From: Prunus persica
Lineage: Eukaryota; Streptophyta; Magnoliopsida; Rosales; Rosaceae
Direction of reading: 5' to 3'
DNA: 64,000 bases
Assembly: GCF_000346465.2 (NCBI RefSeq)
Contig: NC_034011.1
Span: 21,526,264-21,590,263, forward strand
Part shown: positions 13,304-27,031 of the stretch, in pieces
How positions within the stretch are numbered: the stretch's first letter is position 1
How the letters are laid out: the number at the start of each line of letters is the position of its first letter
Translations under genes and position numbers: made by a program
Notes under the pieces: generated by a model
The model's database searches: none
Told to the model about the DNA's origin: nothing
The model's input: only the letters and a program-made list of their open reading frames with translations

Positions 13304-13567
13304 CTAGGGTTATTTGTAGCAATGGTCCCTCAACTATACTCGAAGTTACATTTTGGTCATTCAACTTCAAAAATAGTTACAGAGGTCACTCAATTAGGTG
13401 TTGTGTTGCACCATTAGTCCCTATACCGTTAGAGAGACTTGACGGTATGGACTAATGGTGCAACACAACACCTAATTGAGTGATCTCTCTGTAACTATTT
13501 TTAGAGTTAAGTGACCAAAATATAACTCCAAGTATAGTTGAGGGACCATTACTACAAATAACCCTAG
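13304..13567. mobile_element. Foldback MITE with ~120-bp inverted arms
   Basis: The left arm begins ctagggttatttgtagcaat and the right arm ends attactacaaataaccctag. The two arms are close to perfect reverse complements for about 120 bp each around a short centre at about 13432-13445 (gagagacttgacgg). The RNA of either strand would form one long hairpin. No coding capacity; superfamily not resolved. Confidence 0.85.
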
Positions 13568-14282
13568 AAGCAATGCCTTAGAAGCAACAACGATCAAAGA
13601 GCTAATTCATGTCACACTGCGAAACTATATATACATGTTTGTCTGGTGAACACAGCCTTCGGAGTTCTATTTATATCAGCGATAGAACTCAGGCCTTTGC
13701 CTAATGCTTCTTATGGAACACAAATGCCGACTGATACCTTGGCACTTGCGGTGCAGTATGACACTGGTCCAACGGCACTTAATTATACACTACATAGGTG
13801 AGTGCAAAATCTCCCTGTTCATGATCAATAGATTAACTAATAACTAATGACCGATGAAATATATATTTCTCCTGATTGTCTACGTTTTATCTGTGTCTAT
13901 GATTTGGATGTCATGGACGAAAATACAACTTGAGTGTACTAGTTTAGAGACCATTGCAACAATTAAGTCCAAAATATATTAATATTAATACATAAGAGTA
14001 TTGTACCTGCAGCTAATATACGATGTTGCAAATTTCCATTGGCCACTTACCCACAAACAAGTGCCACAGTGTCGCCTTCAACGCAATACCCAATTAGAGA
14101 AACCAAATTCGTATGGTGAACTCTCATCAACAATTTCACATGTTTGAGTTGAAATTAGTCCCACATTGGAACACTAGAGTTCCTTGGAGGTCTTTACAAG
14201 ACTTACTCCTGCAAATAGAGTAGTTTGGATTGGCCATGCAAGTGGTCCAATTGAGTGGCTTGTGGGTATGACCTTTACGGTT
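13568..14282. other. Intergenic, repeat-like, no gene
   Basis: Contains a stretch around 14150-14280 (ttagtcccacattggaacac) of the kind often seen in plant retroelement ends, but no LTR pair, primer-binding site or coding remnant is visible. Confidence 0.35.
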
Positions 14283-15423
14283 AATTAATATATATTTAAT
14301 TAATCAAAAGATTGGCCTTCGGCCTTGGGGCTCTTGGGCTCTGTGATTTAAATTAAACCCGATTAGTTAATTAATTATTTTTAAATAATGTTTTGAGTTT
14401 GTCCTATAAATTCGCAGAGAACATTCATATCATCATTCTTGTATAGCCGCATAGATAAACCCAAAAATTTTGCTAGAAATGAAAGCCCTAATGCAAGGAC
14501 TTTGATTTAGAGAGTTGTATCCTAGTGGAGCAAACGCCATATTTAATTTCATTATTCTATTTGTTGTTTAAAATATAATTACTAATTAAAGTAATAAAAA
14601 AAGGCTAACATATTACTTAATTACATATATTAAATTAAAGAAGTAGGCCAAAAAACAAAAGCTAAGAAACTAATTATATATTTTTTAATATTTTTTTAAA
14701 TTTTCATTTTAAAGCGTATAGCCGCACGACTATACTAGTTATATATATAAAAAGGGACGCCCCCTGGGTCTAGGGGCCACGTGTCAAATACTATTATTGA
14801 CAAAAAAAAACATTAGGAAAATGAGTATAGCCGCACGGTTATACTATTTCTCAAAAAATTTAAAAAAGAATCTTTATAGCCGGGCGGCTATACTAGTCAG
14901 TCAAACGAGTAGCACTGGTTTTTTTTTTCAAAAGAGTATAGCCGGCCGGCTATACTATTTTTAAAAGCAAACTGAGTATAGCCGGGCGGCTATACGTTTT
15001 CTAATTATAAAGTATATATCATTCTTATTCAATAATTATGTGTTCAATGTTTAATTAATATTAAAATATATATATATACTTAATTAATCAAAAGATTAGC
15101 CTTGGGCCTTAGGGTTCTTGGACTCTGTGATTTAAATTAAACCCGATTAGTTAATTAATTATTTGAATTATTTTTAAATAATATTTTGAGTTTGTCCTAT
15201 AAATTCGCAGAGAACATTCATATCATCATTCTTCTATAGTCGCATAGATAAACCCAAAAAGTTTGCTAGAAATGAAAGCCCTAGTGCTAGGACTTTGATT
15301 TAGAAAGTTGTATCATAGTGGAGCAAATGCAATATTTAATTTCATTATTCTATTTGTTGTTTAAAATATAATTACTAATTAAAGTAATTAAAAAAGGCTA
15401 ACATATTACTTAATTACATATAT

Positions 15424-15703
15424 TAAGGACCTGTTTGGGAGTGCTTCTGAAAGGGCAAAAAACGCTTTCTGATAACTAAAAGCGCTTTTGATAGCATTTG
15501 GCAAAAAATTTTAGAAGCGTTTCTATAGCACTTCATGGGGAAGCACCTGCTATGTGCTTCTTCAGGAAGTACTCCCAAGTGCTTTTCCACAGAGCACTTT
15601 AATTTTTTAAGAAAATTCTAGATTTTTATAATAAAAACGCTTTTGTAAGAAGCGCTTATGAGCAGAAGTACTTCCTAGAGAAGCAGTCTCAAACGAGCCC
15701 TAA
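15424..15703. mobile_element. Tourist-like (PIF/Harbinger) MITE, 274 bp, TSD TAA
   Basis: The element 15427-15700 starts ggacctgtttgggagtgcttct and ends gagactgcttct-complementary text (agaagcagtctcaaacgagccc), so the terminal inverted repeats are about 24 bp and imperfect. It is flanked by TAA on both sides (15424-15426, 15701-15703). The sister repeat unit at about 14629-14645 reads catatattaaattaaagaag without it, the pre-insertion site with a single TAA. A 3-bp TAA duplication plus GG(G)-type ends fits Tourist/Harbinger MITEs. Confidence 0.9.
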
Positions 15704-15940
15704 ATTAAAGAAGTAGGCCAAAAAACAAAAACTAAGAAACTAATTTTATATTTTTTAATATTAAATTTCCCAAATTAAATTTTTATTTTAAAAAGTATAG
15801 CCGCATGGCTATACTATTTATATATAATAAAAAAAAGGACGTGCCCAGGGCCTAGGTGCCACGTGTCAAATACTATTTTTGAAAAAAAAAAAAAAAGGAG
15901 TAGGAAAATGAGTATAGCCGGCTATACCATTTCTTAAAAA

Positions 15941-16927
15941 ATTTCAAAAGGCTTTTCATCACAAAACGTCTCTGATGTTTGCGAAACTATCAGATTGCAT
16001 CCTTAAATTTTTTTTGTATCACTCATGGTCTCTAAAGTTAATATAGGTGCTCTTAAATAGTCCATCTATCAAAAAAAACTGTTAAATCTAGGGATATAAT
16101 CGTCAAATCAATCCAAAATTATAATATATGTATATATATATTTTATCCGCATTATGTTATTATGGTGGTAGAGGATCAATCCACAAACACATATATTCCT
16201 GTTATTTTTTCTGTTTCAGGGAGGCACAAACTGATTCTAAACTTGATTCTTCAATTACTTTTTATTGTTTTTCTAATATAGAGAACCAATTTTAAAATTC
16301 CATGCATCATGATAGGTAAAGAAGAAGTGGCGATTGACCACCCCGATTGTCATCTTCATCATTTTCCAGCGTACTTGAAGAAGTTTGGTCTGTCTTTCAA
16401 CTTTTCAAATCTATTTGCCTTTGGGTAGTGGTTAAGCCCTTCTTCTTTTCTTTTTATTGTATATTTATTTTGAAAGTTTTTGTTATGAATCAAGTATCTG
16501 CTGTGTTTGGTGTCAAGACCAATTCAAAACTGTATTTCGCTCCAAGAAAGAGATCAAATTGAGTACCCAGTTAAAGATATTTGCTGCTTAATGATCAATT
16601 TCTAAGGAATGAAATCAAGTATAATCATACTCTCACTTTATTATTAGCTGGAAATTTTTTTTTTTTGGCATAGAAAGAAGAAGAAGAAAAAGAAAGAGAG
16701 AAAGAAGAAGAAGAAAGAAAGAGGGAAGGGAAGGAAATAAAATATATATTTTTTATAATTTTGAATTGATTTGACGATTATATTTCTGAATTTAACAATT
16801 TTTTGACAGAGGGACTATTTAAGAGCACCTATATTAATGTTAGGGACCATAAGTGATACAAAAAAATTTTAAGGATGTAATCTGATAGTTTCGCAAACAT
16901 ATTTTATGATAAAAAGCCATTTCAAAA
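15941..16927. mobile_element. Mutator-like non-autonomous element, 969 bp, 9-bp TSD
   Basis: The element spans 15950-16918. It is flanked by the perfect 9-bp direct repeat atttcaaaa (15941-15949 and 16919-16927). Its ends are long inverted repeats: ggcttttcatcacaaaacgt on the left, the complement of acatattttatgataaaaagcc on the right, and further inward gattgcatcctta / taaggatgtaatc. A 9-bp duplication with long terminal inverted repeats is characteristic of MULEs. There is no transposase. Part of the interior (16200-16620) is unique sequence. The related element at 33305-34069 shares the arm sequence. Confidence 0.85.
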
Positions 16928-16985
16928 AAGAATATAGTATAGCCGGGCGGCTATACTATATGTGTATGTATACAGACACGCCCTA

Positions 16986-18118
16986 CATCCATCTTCCTCT
17001 TATTCCAAGCAAGGGGCTTCGTAAAGAGTAACTGGAAAGCAAGACTCGTGCCCTTCGAATGCTTTAGTGGTTTCATTCAATTGCATTATATAAAATATCC
17101 AGAGTGTTACGAATATCCTCCCTGAATTTTATTTGGACCCCAAATTCTTACATTTTCATAGTTTTTAACTTGGAAGGTTCTCTTAACTATATTGGTAGAT
17201 TGGCTGAGTAGGGTACAAGTAGTTTATAGTTTAGGCTGGCTTTGTTGGTCTTGGTGACAGTGTTGGTATCATAAACTGATGGAGAGGAGTGGTAGAAAGA
17301 AAGATGAACTAGAGGTCGACTTGCTGATACAGATATTGGAGATGTGATAATTTCAGCATTTCGTTTCGGGTTCTGTCACAGTATTTCTTGAAACGATTCT
17401 GGTCTAGTTTTGGATCATTGAGAATATCATGTTCATGGTATAATAGTGTTGGAGTGGATGCAGAACTGGCCAAAAAGATCTTCTGGAGGCAAATGTGGCA
17501 TCTCCAGTTGGTGGCCTTGAGTCACATTGGTAGCATGATGTGGATGGAGTGATTGTAATGATTGGAAACATGTCACTAATACAAAAAATAATCGGGAATA
17601 GGTCAACTGATTCAAATAATTGTGGATTGTCTAGCTTACACAAGAGGGCTGGATGATTGCTTCGCTTCATTGAATTTAATTGCATTTCTCATATTTATTC
17701 CCCAATATCATTAGTTTCTTTCTGAGATTACAAGAGTATTCTGTAGAGACAGCCATTGCCACAATTGTTGATGGAAGTGACAGCTTAAAAATCAACATCC
17801 AACACCTCAGGGAGCTTAGCTTTCGAGTCGGATCCATCTACCAGTTCATCGGCGAGCTGCTTATTCAACCCGATAATGAGGGTAAGTGGCAAATTACATC
17901 CACCTGATGATTTTCAGTGCTGGCCTTCATCACAACACATGAATGTTATGTTAATTATGTTAGAGGAATAAGCTCAATTGTTCTTGCTCTTTTTTCAGGC
18001 CGTCTTGCAGGCACTTGTGGGTAGGAATGTTGATGGCATTGATCTCAATCTCTATTATCAGTCTCTCCAATTGTTGAGACAATTTCAGGCTCATCATTTG
18101 AAGAACCCAGCAACTTAA
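16986..18118 (+). pseudogene. TEN1: TEN1 (CST telomere-capping complex subunit) pseudogene, 5'-truncated
   Basis: TEN1 is the small OB-fold subunit of the CTC1-STN1-TEN1 complex at plant telomeres. Three exon remnants are clear. Exon 1 tail, 16986-17038: SSSYSKQGAS, a stop (TAA 17022-17024), then RVTGK. Exon 2, 17727-17880: LQEYSVETAIATIVDG through FRVGSIYQFIGEL to PDNE. Exon 3, 17999-18118: AVLQALVGRNVDGIDLNLYYQ to a stop after KNPAT. Lesions: the in-frame stop in exon 1 (probably TTA to TAA); a GC instead of GT donor at 17039-17040; one extra G at the exon 2 donor (gagg|gtaagt), which puts exon 3 out of frame if the consensus GT is used. The N-terminal ~18 codons are replaced by the palindrome repeat ending at 16957. 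Exons 2 and 3 are otherwise well preserved, so the decay is recent. An intact TEN1 must be expected elsewhere. Confidence 0.8.
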
Positions 18119-18649
18119 ATATTGTAATTTAAAAGTCAATTTAAAGACCAAATTACCCTCTTCATCCAACCCATCAAACAGTGCAAATTGAAATCGTAAT
18201 GGCAAATAGCTCAAAGCCAATGGCCCAACGATGACTTCATAATTGTCAAAAGATGGGCCTTGGGATATATATCTATTTGGCTTCATCTGTTTATTTAATT
18301 AATAATTTCTTTTTTATTAATTAGAAATTTGTTTTCAGATAAAATTATTATTTAAAATTCGAATATGTTAAACAGTTAATGTAATTATTGAATGAAAAGG
18401 TGTCAGACCTCTATATATTGACAATTCGTCCAAACCAGAAATCACAATTTTGGAATTGCATTATTATTCTCACACATAAACACCTGCAGGACTCTATTAT
18501 CAATCCAAGTCAGTATTTTATAATTTATTATACTATTGTATTGATTTGATTATATATATAAAGAATATTTTATTTTTATTATTATTCTGTTGTTTAATTT
18601 TATACTAATTGTTCCCCAACAATTTCTTCCATCCCCTATGTTTTAGTTG
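18119..18649. other. Intergenic, no gene seen
   Basis: 3' flank of the TEN1 remnant, then AT-rich sequence. No recognised element. Confidence 0.4.
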
Positions 18650-19430
18650 ACCAACTCATGACTTCCCATTCCAATCTCCAAATAATAGTAAATGCCACAC
18701 TAGTGTTGATAATTTGGTGGTGGCTGATCTCTCTCCTTTGCTCTTTGACCAATAATAAGGTTTATCTACCCCATACTTCCATTTCCATGCATGCCAATGC
18801 CCCATTAACTTTCCATTTGTCTGGAAGCCCTGAAAATGATCTAGCAAGCTCCGAAGATGCCAAGCTCGTGCTCTTGCAGTTACCAAATTATTTTTACTTT
18901 TTACTACACGGATATATATATATATATATATATATATTTATTTATGTTTGTTTGTGCTTGTGGATCTTCCTCTCTGTCGTCAAATGGAGGTATAATAGAT
19001 TTGCAAACTAGAATGGACAAACTAGAATGGACGAATGAGATATGCTACAAATCTGTGGCTCTAAAGCAAGTCAAAGTCAAAGACTCAAAGATATGCTCGC
19101 CTCAGTTTAAGTAACAAACAAGATTAATCTTATTAACCTCATCACTAGTTAAAGTTAATGAAGGTACGTGATGCATGCGTGGATTTGTGAGAAATTAATT
19201 ACGGCTTCAAAGGTGTAATTTATGAATACAATCTTTTTACTATTTGAACAAAAAAAAAACATGGGCGGCTTCCATACTTAATTAGTTAATTTATTATCGA
19301 AATCTAATACATTTATCTTGGATGGTATAATTAAGGATAAAAATATGGCCAATCTAATTAGTTAATTAACAATAAAATATGTTCCATTCAGTTGGATATG
19401 TTCAAGGTTTTCCCACCAACCAACTACTGT
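18650..19430 (-). repeat. Duplicated ACC oxidase promoter
   Basis: A diverged copy of 23470-24170, the upstream region of the intact ACC oxidase. Shared blocks include ctttgaccaataat followed by aggttt and ctacccca (18747-18775 versus about 23540-23570), cttccatttccat, gccctgaaaatgatct (18827 versus 23630), gggcggctt-ccat (19263 versus 23980) and gatatgttcaag (19396 versus 24138). It has the same orientation as the gene but lies in front of no ACO exon; its natural partner is the pseudogene body at 4060-5071. Confidence 0.75.
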
Positions 19431-19457
19431 CTATAATCTTTATTATACTTAGCAAGA

Positions 19458-19592
19458 ATTCTATAGTGAGGCTTTATATATGGTATTTAGGTGAGTTCTT
19501 ATTTCTTAATCGTTGAATCAAATTAATTAGCTTGATCCAACAGTTAAAAGATAGAACCTCACCTAAGGGTCATGTATAAGAGTCTCAAGGTT
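19458..19592. mobile_element. Foldback MITE family member (ATTCTATAGTGAGG ends), copy 1
   Basis: Starts attctatagtgagg and contains the near-palindromic middle tcttaatcgttgaatcaaattaattagcttgatccaacagttaaaaga. The right terminus is lost near ataagagtctc. Copies 2 and 3 are at 45747-45860 and 46285-46351. Confidence 0.65.
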
Positions 19593-21829
19593 TTAAAAGA
19601 TAAGAAAAAGTATGTTGGTATTAAAAAAACTTACCGATTTTGAAGTATCTCGTTAAATAGTGTAGTGTGTGAGACTTTTGAATTGGTGATATAAATACAA
19701 AACTCTATAAAAATCCCACCCTCCTATGCCCGATTCTCACGTTTTTTATTTTATTTTGGGGAAGAATGAACAAATGAAGATAAACATCATACCCATGTCT
19801 AATTACAACGAGACTCGATCCTTCTGTATTTAACGGATATACTCAGATGGCTTACCTTAATCTAAACAATAATTTTAAAGCAGTCTAGATTCAGATACAT
19901 TGCTTTCAATATCCATGCATTTTTCTCAACAGCTTTTCGGCTCCTTTATTTCCTTTTATTTATTTCTTTTTCTTTAGTCAATTTGTGGGATCAATCTACG
20001 TGACAAGTTGGACCATTTTGACTTGTTTTCAGCTGTCCATTCTCATATTTGAATCGATTCAATTAACTTGTTTGTTGTAATATTTATAAATTAAATTAAT
20101 TCAAGATTTTCCCTTGTTGTAACCTGTTGCTATGTTAATTTTCAGTTCCAGACCAACTTTTCTATCCAAAATTTAATAGACGCATGGTTTTAGTTTCATG
20201 ACAGTTATGTTTGAAGATGGCTAACCCGAATTCAATTCACGCTTTGCCCAAATCTACTTTGGAGAATACAAAAAAGTCTTGCGTGAATTAAAATCATAAG
20301 TAAAATCGTGTGATTACAGTTTATTAAAATCTCAATTGAATACACCTCTAAGTTTATTGGTGTAATTATCAAGCTTCTCAAAATAAAATAAGCACAAAGT
20401 TTTATATTTTATATTTTTTTTTCTTGGTACGTGTGGGGAAAAATTAGCATAAAACTTTATATGAATGTTTAATAAAGTTAATTTTAGATTATGTAATTAT
20501 CCACAATGCAAAAATGCTTTTTTAAAAAGTTAATTGTCTTAGATTCCGAGACGCTTCTAGGTTTCCAACTATGATTAAAACTTAAAAAGAGAATGGATCT
20601 TTATGCATATTTTATTCTACTTGACACTGATTAGATGCCATCCACTTGCAGCACAAGTTGAATCCTTGTGTGAATGTCCCAAATGACTATGCCATGATAA
20701 AGAGACACATTTGTTGTGGACTACATCGTCGTGATCTTGTTGGGTGAATGATTTTATATTTTAAAATTCTGTAGATAATTCTTTGCTTGGTTCAAAAGAA
20801 ACTTATCATTGTCTTGAGTGTTAAAAACGTATTACTTCTGTTTTGATGGTTATATAATTAATAATAAATGTTACGGATATCCGTTTATGTCAGTGAGAAA
20901 ATCTTTCTTTGTATCTCTCACGTTACTTCTGTTTTGTGATAAAATATGTCAGTTGGTTTTGTGTCGGTGATTATAAGCCACTAATTTAAGCATGAGCAGA
21001 CTGCAGACATTCGTGGCTTCAATCAAAGTCAAAATCACTTGTTTTCTTTTGGCACATTCGCATTGGCACAAATAGAAAGGTCTTTGTGATATGATAGACT
21101 GGTTACTTTTCCCACCTTGAAAGCATCCATTATTGTTTTATATTTCGGCTAATGGCTTTTGATCATTCCCTGTTTCCTGCCTTTGAAAACTTTAGCTTCG
21201 GCTGTTCATCAAGTCGGCATGACTGCTGCTGCCCTTTGCCTCATCAGCCGCTTTTATGTTTTTTCGTCACATATTTTTAAGTCCTTGTTTTCTAAAGAGA
21301 CAACTTCAATAATGATAAAATCAAAAGATTCTGTTGACAATCAAGTTAATTAGGCAAAATTTGGTTTCAATTCTCAGGGTCTGCATCAGATATTCTTTAT
21401 TTACTCAGTTTGCTTCGTTCTCTTTAAAGTAATATTTTTGTAAATACATGTGATAGTTTAAACTACAGAAATGAGGATTTCTCACACACACATAATTATG
21501 ATGCCGTGAGAATTTGAATTTGAGAACCTTTGACAAATCAATATTTTTATAACCAAAAAAAGGAAAAACAACAATAATAGTTATTTGAGAATTGGTAACG
21601 TAACAGTTTATTTAACAAACTGGTACACGGTACAGGAATAGCAAACTAACAAATTCCCAGGTCACATTATTTACTATAAATTTAGTTTCTACAAACAACA
21701 GATTGATATTTGATACCCTCAATAGTAATTTTAACTGAATTTTTAAAGAGACAATAAAAAACTTTGGCCACACCCATAATTACTTTAAGCAAACAACCTT
21801 TCCGGCTTCTTAGTAAAACTTAAATTCTC
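19593..21829. other. Intergenic; right part is the ACO 3' flank
   Basis: 19593-20339 is AT-rich with no gene. 20340-21829 is the downstream flank of the ACC oxidase gene, duplicated at 3065-4059. The open frame at 21159-21353 lies in this flank and has no features. Confidence 0.5.
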
Positions 21830-23168
<1,339 letters not shown>

Positions 23169-23209
23169 TTAATTTTGTTCTTGTGAAGTGGAGTTTGGTG
23201 TGGGGGTGG

Positions 23210-23218
23210 TATTTATAG
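23210..23218 (-). promoter_or_regulatory. TATA box of ACC oxidase
   Basis: Minus-strand ctataaata, 108 bp upstream of the ATG and just before the GA-rich leader. Position and sequence fit a plant core promoter; inferred, not tested. Confidence 0.65.
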
Positions 23219-24169
23219 GAGTTTAAAGTGTACTGTGGACTTTGACAAGAATAAAAATAAATAAAATAAATGGTAGAAAGCAAGCAAATTACTGTAGGGT
23301 GGATGAGGACAGGTTTTCAGGCTAGGGAAATTTTTGGGTAAAAAATTCCAAAAATATCACAGAGGCTTTGTAGGGTGGCCCACCATCTCTCTGTGGTAGC
23401 AAATGAAAAAAGGAAAAAGAAAAAGAAAAAGAGAAAACCTTTCTCTCCTCTGTTTGAGTCTTTGGTTGGGAATTTAGTTTGGACCACCACCATCTTGGTG
23501 TCTTGGTCATGGTGGCTGGCTGATCGATCTCTTCTTTGTGCTTTGACCAATAATGAGGTTTGGCTACCCCACACTTCCATTTCCATACTCGCCACAATTC
23601 CCACGATTGGATTTCTCTTTGTTTGGATATGCCCTGAAAATGATCTATAAAGGAAGTTGCCTACCTCTTTCTCCTTGCCCTTCCCAAACGCGGCATCTCT
23701 CCACCACAAAATTCTTTTTAGTTTTTTAATACATGGATTTTATGTATGTCAATACATGGGTATTTTACCATTTTATCCTTTGTCCTCGATTGAAGAGAGT
23801 ACAAATCATCAGTGTTAGATTTCGGGTTACGTAAATGGACATGTGTTATATAAATGGAGAAAGAATATGGAGGACACCAAATTTGGAAACAGCAGATCTC
23901 CTCCTGAGCAATTCAGATGTACATATATTTATAGATTAATCTTATATTATAGCCATAATTAACTAAGGTGCCAAACAACGTGGGCGGCTTTCCATGCTTG
24001 ATTAAATTTCGCATCAAAATCTAATACATTTTCTTAGATTATATATATATATATATTTATATTTAAGACTAGCAATATGCCAATCTAATATCCTGGATTA
24101 ACTATAAAATTCGATAAAGAATTTGCTTACTAAGTTAGATATGTTCAAGATTTTTCTGCCGACAAACTA

Positions 24170-24501
24170 CATAGTCAATTCGGTGAATTGTGTGTTTGTG
24201 AGATAATCTTTTGATTAATAACTTAGCTTCATCCGTCCCTTGAGAAAAAAACAAACAAAAAATATTCGCTGATAGATTAATGTCGTTTATGCTGATTAGG
24301 CCTTTCAATTTGATCTTAATTAATAAACCCTAACTTGCTTTTTGAGGACGAATCTTGCATAGAAAACCACTAGATTTAGTTCACATTATTTATCAATGGA
24401 ATCTTGACGCCGAAAGCTTTTGACTGATCAATGAGCTAATTAATTGAATTGATGAGTTTGATGCAAACACGAATCATAATGCAAATAAATTGACAAACCC
24501 A

Positions 24502-24536
<35 letters not shown>

Positions 24537-26965
24537 TTCCTTACTTTCCATTTGCTTTTCCTTTACGTATATAGGTTAATAAGAAAGCAACATTATGATT
24601 TTGTAGAGAAGCATTGTTGCCATGTGCACTTCAACATCATAATAATTAACTCCTTTTTAAGGTCTGAAAATAATAATGAAATTCGTCCTCTACCAAGATT
24701 AAGAGTAGAAGAGATCCTAGACACAAGCAAACAAGACGATCGCCTAAGGCCCCAAATGAAGAGGCCCCAATTTGTATAATACCATATATACACACCTCTA
24801 CCAAGATTAATACACGGGCATCTTTGTAAGTTCATTATTGTTTGGATAGAAACCAAACCACCCAAGAAAGAAAGAAAATATAATTTAATTTGGTCCATGT
24901 TGTGGGGGACTACAGTGCACTGACTAGGAAAAGCCAATAAAAAAATATTATCTACTCTTCATCTGTTTGGGCTATACTCAACAACAACAGAAGACTGTAT
25001 ATCTTTTTATAACATGAAGAAGATGGGAAGATGGGGAAAAGGTTGAGTGATCTCTATCTCCACAGGCATAAGATTCACCTGTATCCCTTTGGCTTTGCAT
25101 GCCTTGATGTGACTTAGCCAATCCAATTCTCCCAATTTTTGCATTGTGTAAGTCCGTAAATTTATATATAACCTTCTTCATCTCAATCATTCATCCCATT
25201 AAAAGTTTTACTTTGAGAAATTTTCGAACTCTCAATGTATAATTCAGACGCTTTTGAGAAAGATGTCTACGTAGGTTATTACAAGTAAAAAATCATTCTT
25301 TTCTACAGATAAATTACAATATGACATATGTACATACGCTTTTTCTTTTGTAATTTACATAAGTTAATTTCGCATACGTGTGGGACTATAATTAAACAAC
25401 CAAAAGCAACTTTTGAAACTAATTTTAAATAATTTCTTCTTCGTTCTTTCATCACCTGATATGTCTCTTGTAACTTAGCAGGTAGTGGAAGACACAGTGA
25501 TCCTTGTAAGGAAGCAGATGACCCTTTAAATTAGGCTCCTTTCACAATCCAATTCACCCATGACACCATCCATATATAACAAAATATTTTAACAACTTTC
25601 ATATAAAGTATAAAATAAAGTATTAGTTTATGGGAAGCAAAGAAATCCTGCATGAACTAATGGTCGGTAAATGCCATGGCACTGAATTGGAAAAAAGTAA
25701 TGGGTTGAGTCAAACCCCATTTCGACACAACAAGCCACTTGTGGAAAGCATTGCACATGCCATGCATCATATAATTGCTTGCAAGCCCGTGATGATGATC
25801 AATTGATCACAAATGTGGCTCCTACCACTCCCACCACCACTACACTCTTTTTGTGAGTTTTTAGTGCAGAGGAAAGGTACCAAGTTCAAGATAAGAACAT
25901 CCTTTTGCAAGCAAGCTCCCAATCCCCCAAAATTTGTGGAACCAGATTTTTCAACTTATTGGGTTTCTTTTAATTCTGGCACAAAATTGCATAAAATAGG
26001 AGTGGGACAAATATCACGCTTATAGGATATATGAGATATTAGAGGAAGGAATTCAAATATAGGACATCGAATACGCACCGGTAACTGCTGTTAACCATTT
26101 GAGGAACAAACACGTTGCAAATTGAGAATTATGTCCCTATATATGCCCCATATAAAGATTTACGTGTACAACTTTGGAATGAACCTTTTGGACCATTAGA
26201 TCCCTTTAGTGGCTGCGATGTGAATGAACTTTCATGTCTATCCAGTAATTCCATAAATGTGGTATAAAATTGCAAGTTGTCCACAGCCGACAGGAGACCA
26301 CAAAACGGAGAAGTAAAGAACCAAAAATGGGGGATTGCCTAGCATTCTTGATATCTATGATCTATTCCCTTTCCTTCAATTTTTGTTATTTGTTTCCTCT
26401 GCAAATTTCTGTTTTTGGATTTGTACTAGTGACAGAGTTTGGAAATCGGCTTGTTTCTTCTTTCTTGGTTCAAATGTATGACTATTAACTAACGACTGTT
26501 GACCGGAAAACACTGTGTCCCGGACCCGAAGGTCACGCCATGCCACACTCTCATCACCTTACAGTAAATTGCTGGCACTGTTGGCTTGACCCACCTAACC
26601 CATTTTCTATTCAATTTAGTCACGTATGCTTCTCAGTTGTTTTTTCCCAACCTGCAATTACTTGACAAACTTGTCAATTACACATGTTTCTTAACCTAAT
26701 TTAAACGTTGTTTGGTTCTTATATGAGTTTCGCATGTGGTATATGCTATGTATGTTTGACTTTCTCACATGAGGCAAGACCTTGACCGCATTGTAAAATC
26801 CGTATAAAACTAACGTGTTCAAACGAATTTGTGAAATGTGGTTGAAAGAAAAACAGTTCAGCTCTATCGCATTTATCACTACAACGTGATAGCCAAGCCT
26901 GTGTCAAATTGTTTCATTACATCAAGTCAGGAAAATTCATCGCTTGAGACGTTATCATATCAATG

Positions 26966-27031
<66 letters not shown>

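Larger units (their letters stand above)
14283..16957. repeat. Palindrome-array repeat (locus 2, inverted relative to locus 1), with nested insertions
   Basis: The same repeat family as 5690-7445, in the opposite orientation. Shared text includes attaaattaaagaagtaggccaaa and the GTATAGCCG/CGGCTATAC palindromes at 14716, 14824, 14874, 14935, 14975, 15794, 15911 and 16936. It is again a tandem pair: caaaagatt...ctctgtgatttaaattaaaccc starts at 14302 and recurs at 15086, spacing 784, the same period as locus 1. The second unit is interrupted by two transposons (15424-15703 and 15941-16927). The first unit lacks both, so the empty sites are directly visible. Confidence 0.85.

Noticed and set aside
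14283..15310. Direct repeats considered as an LTR pair
   Set aside because: No TG...CA ends, primer-binding site, polypurine tract or internal coding; spacing equals the tandem period of the other locus.
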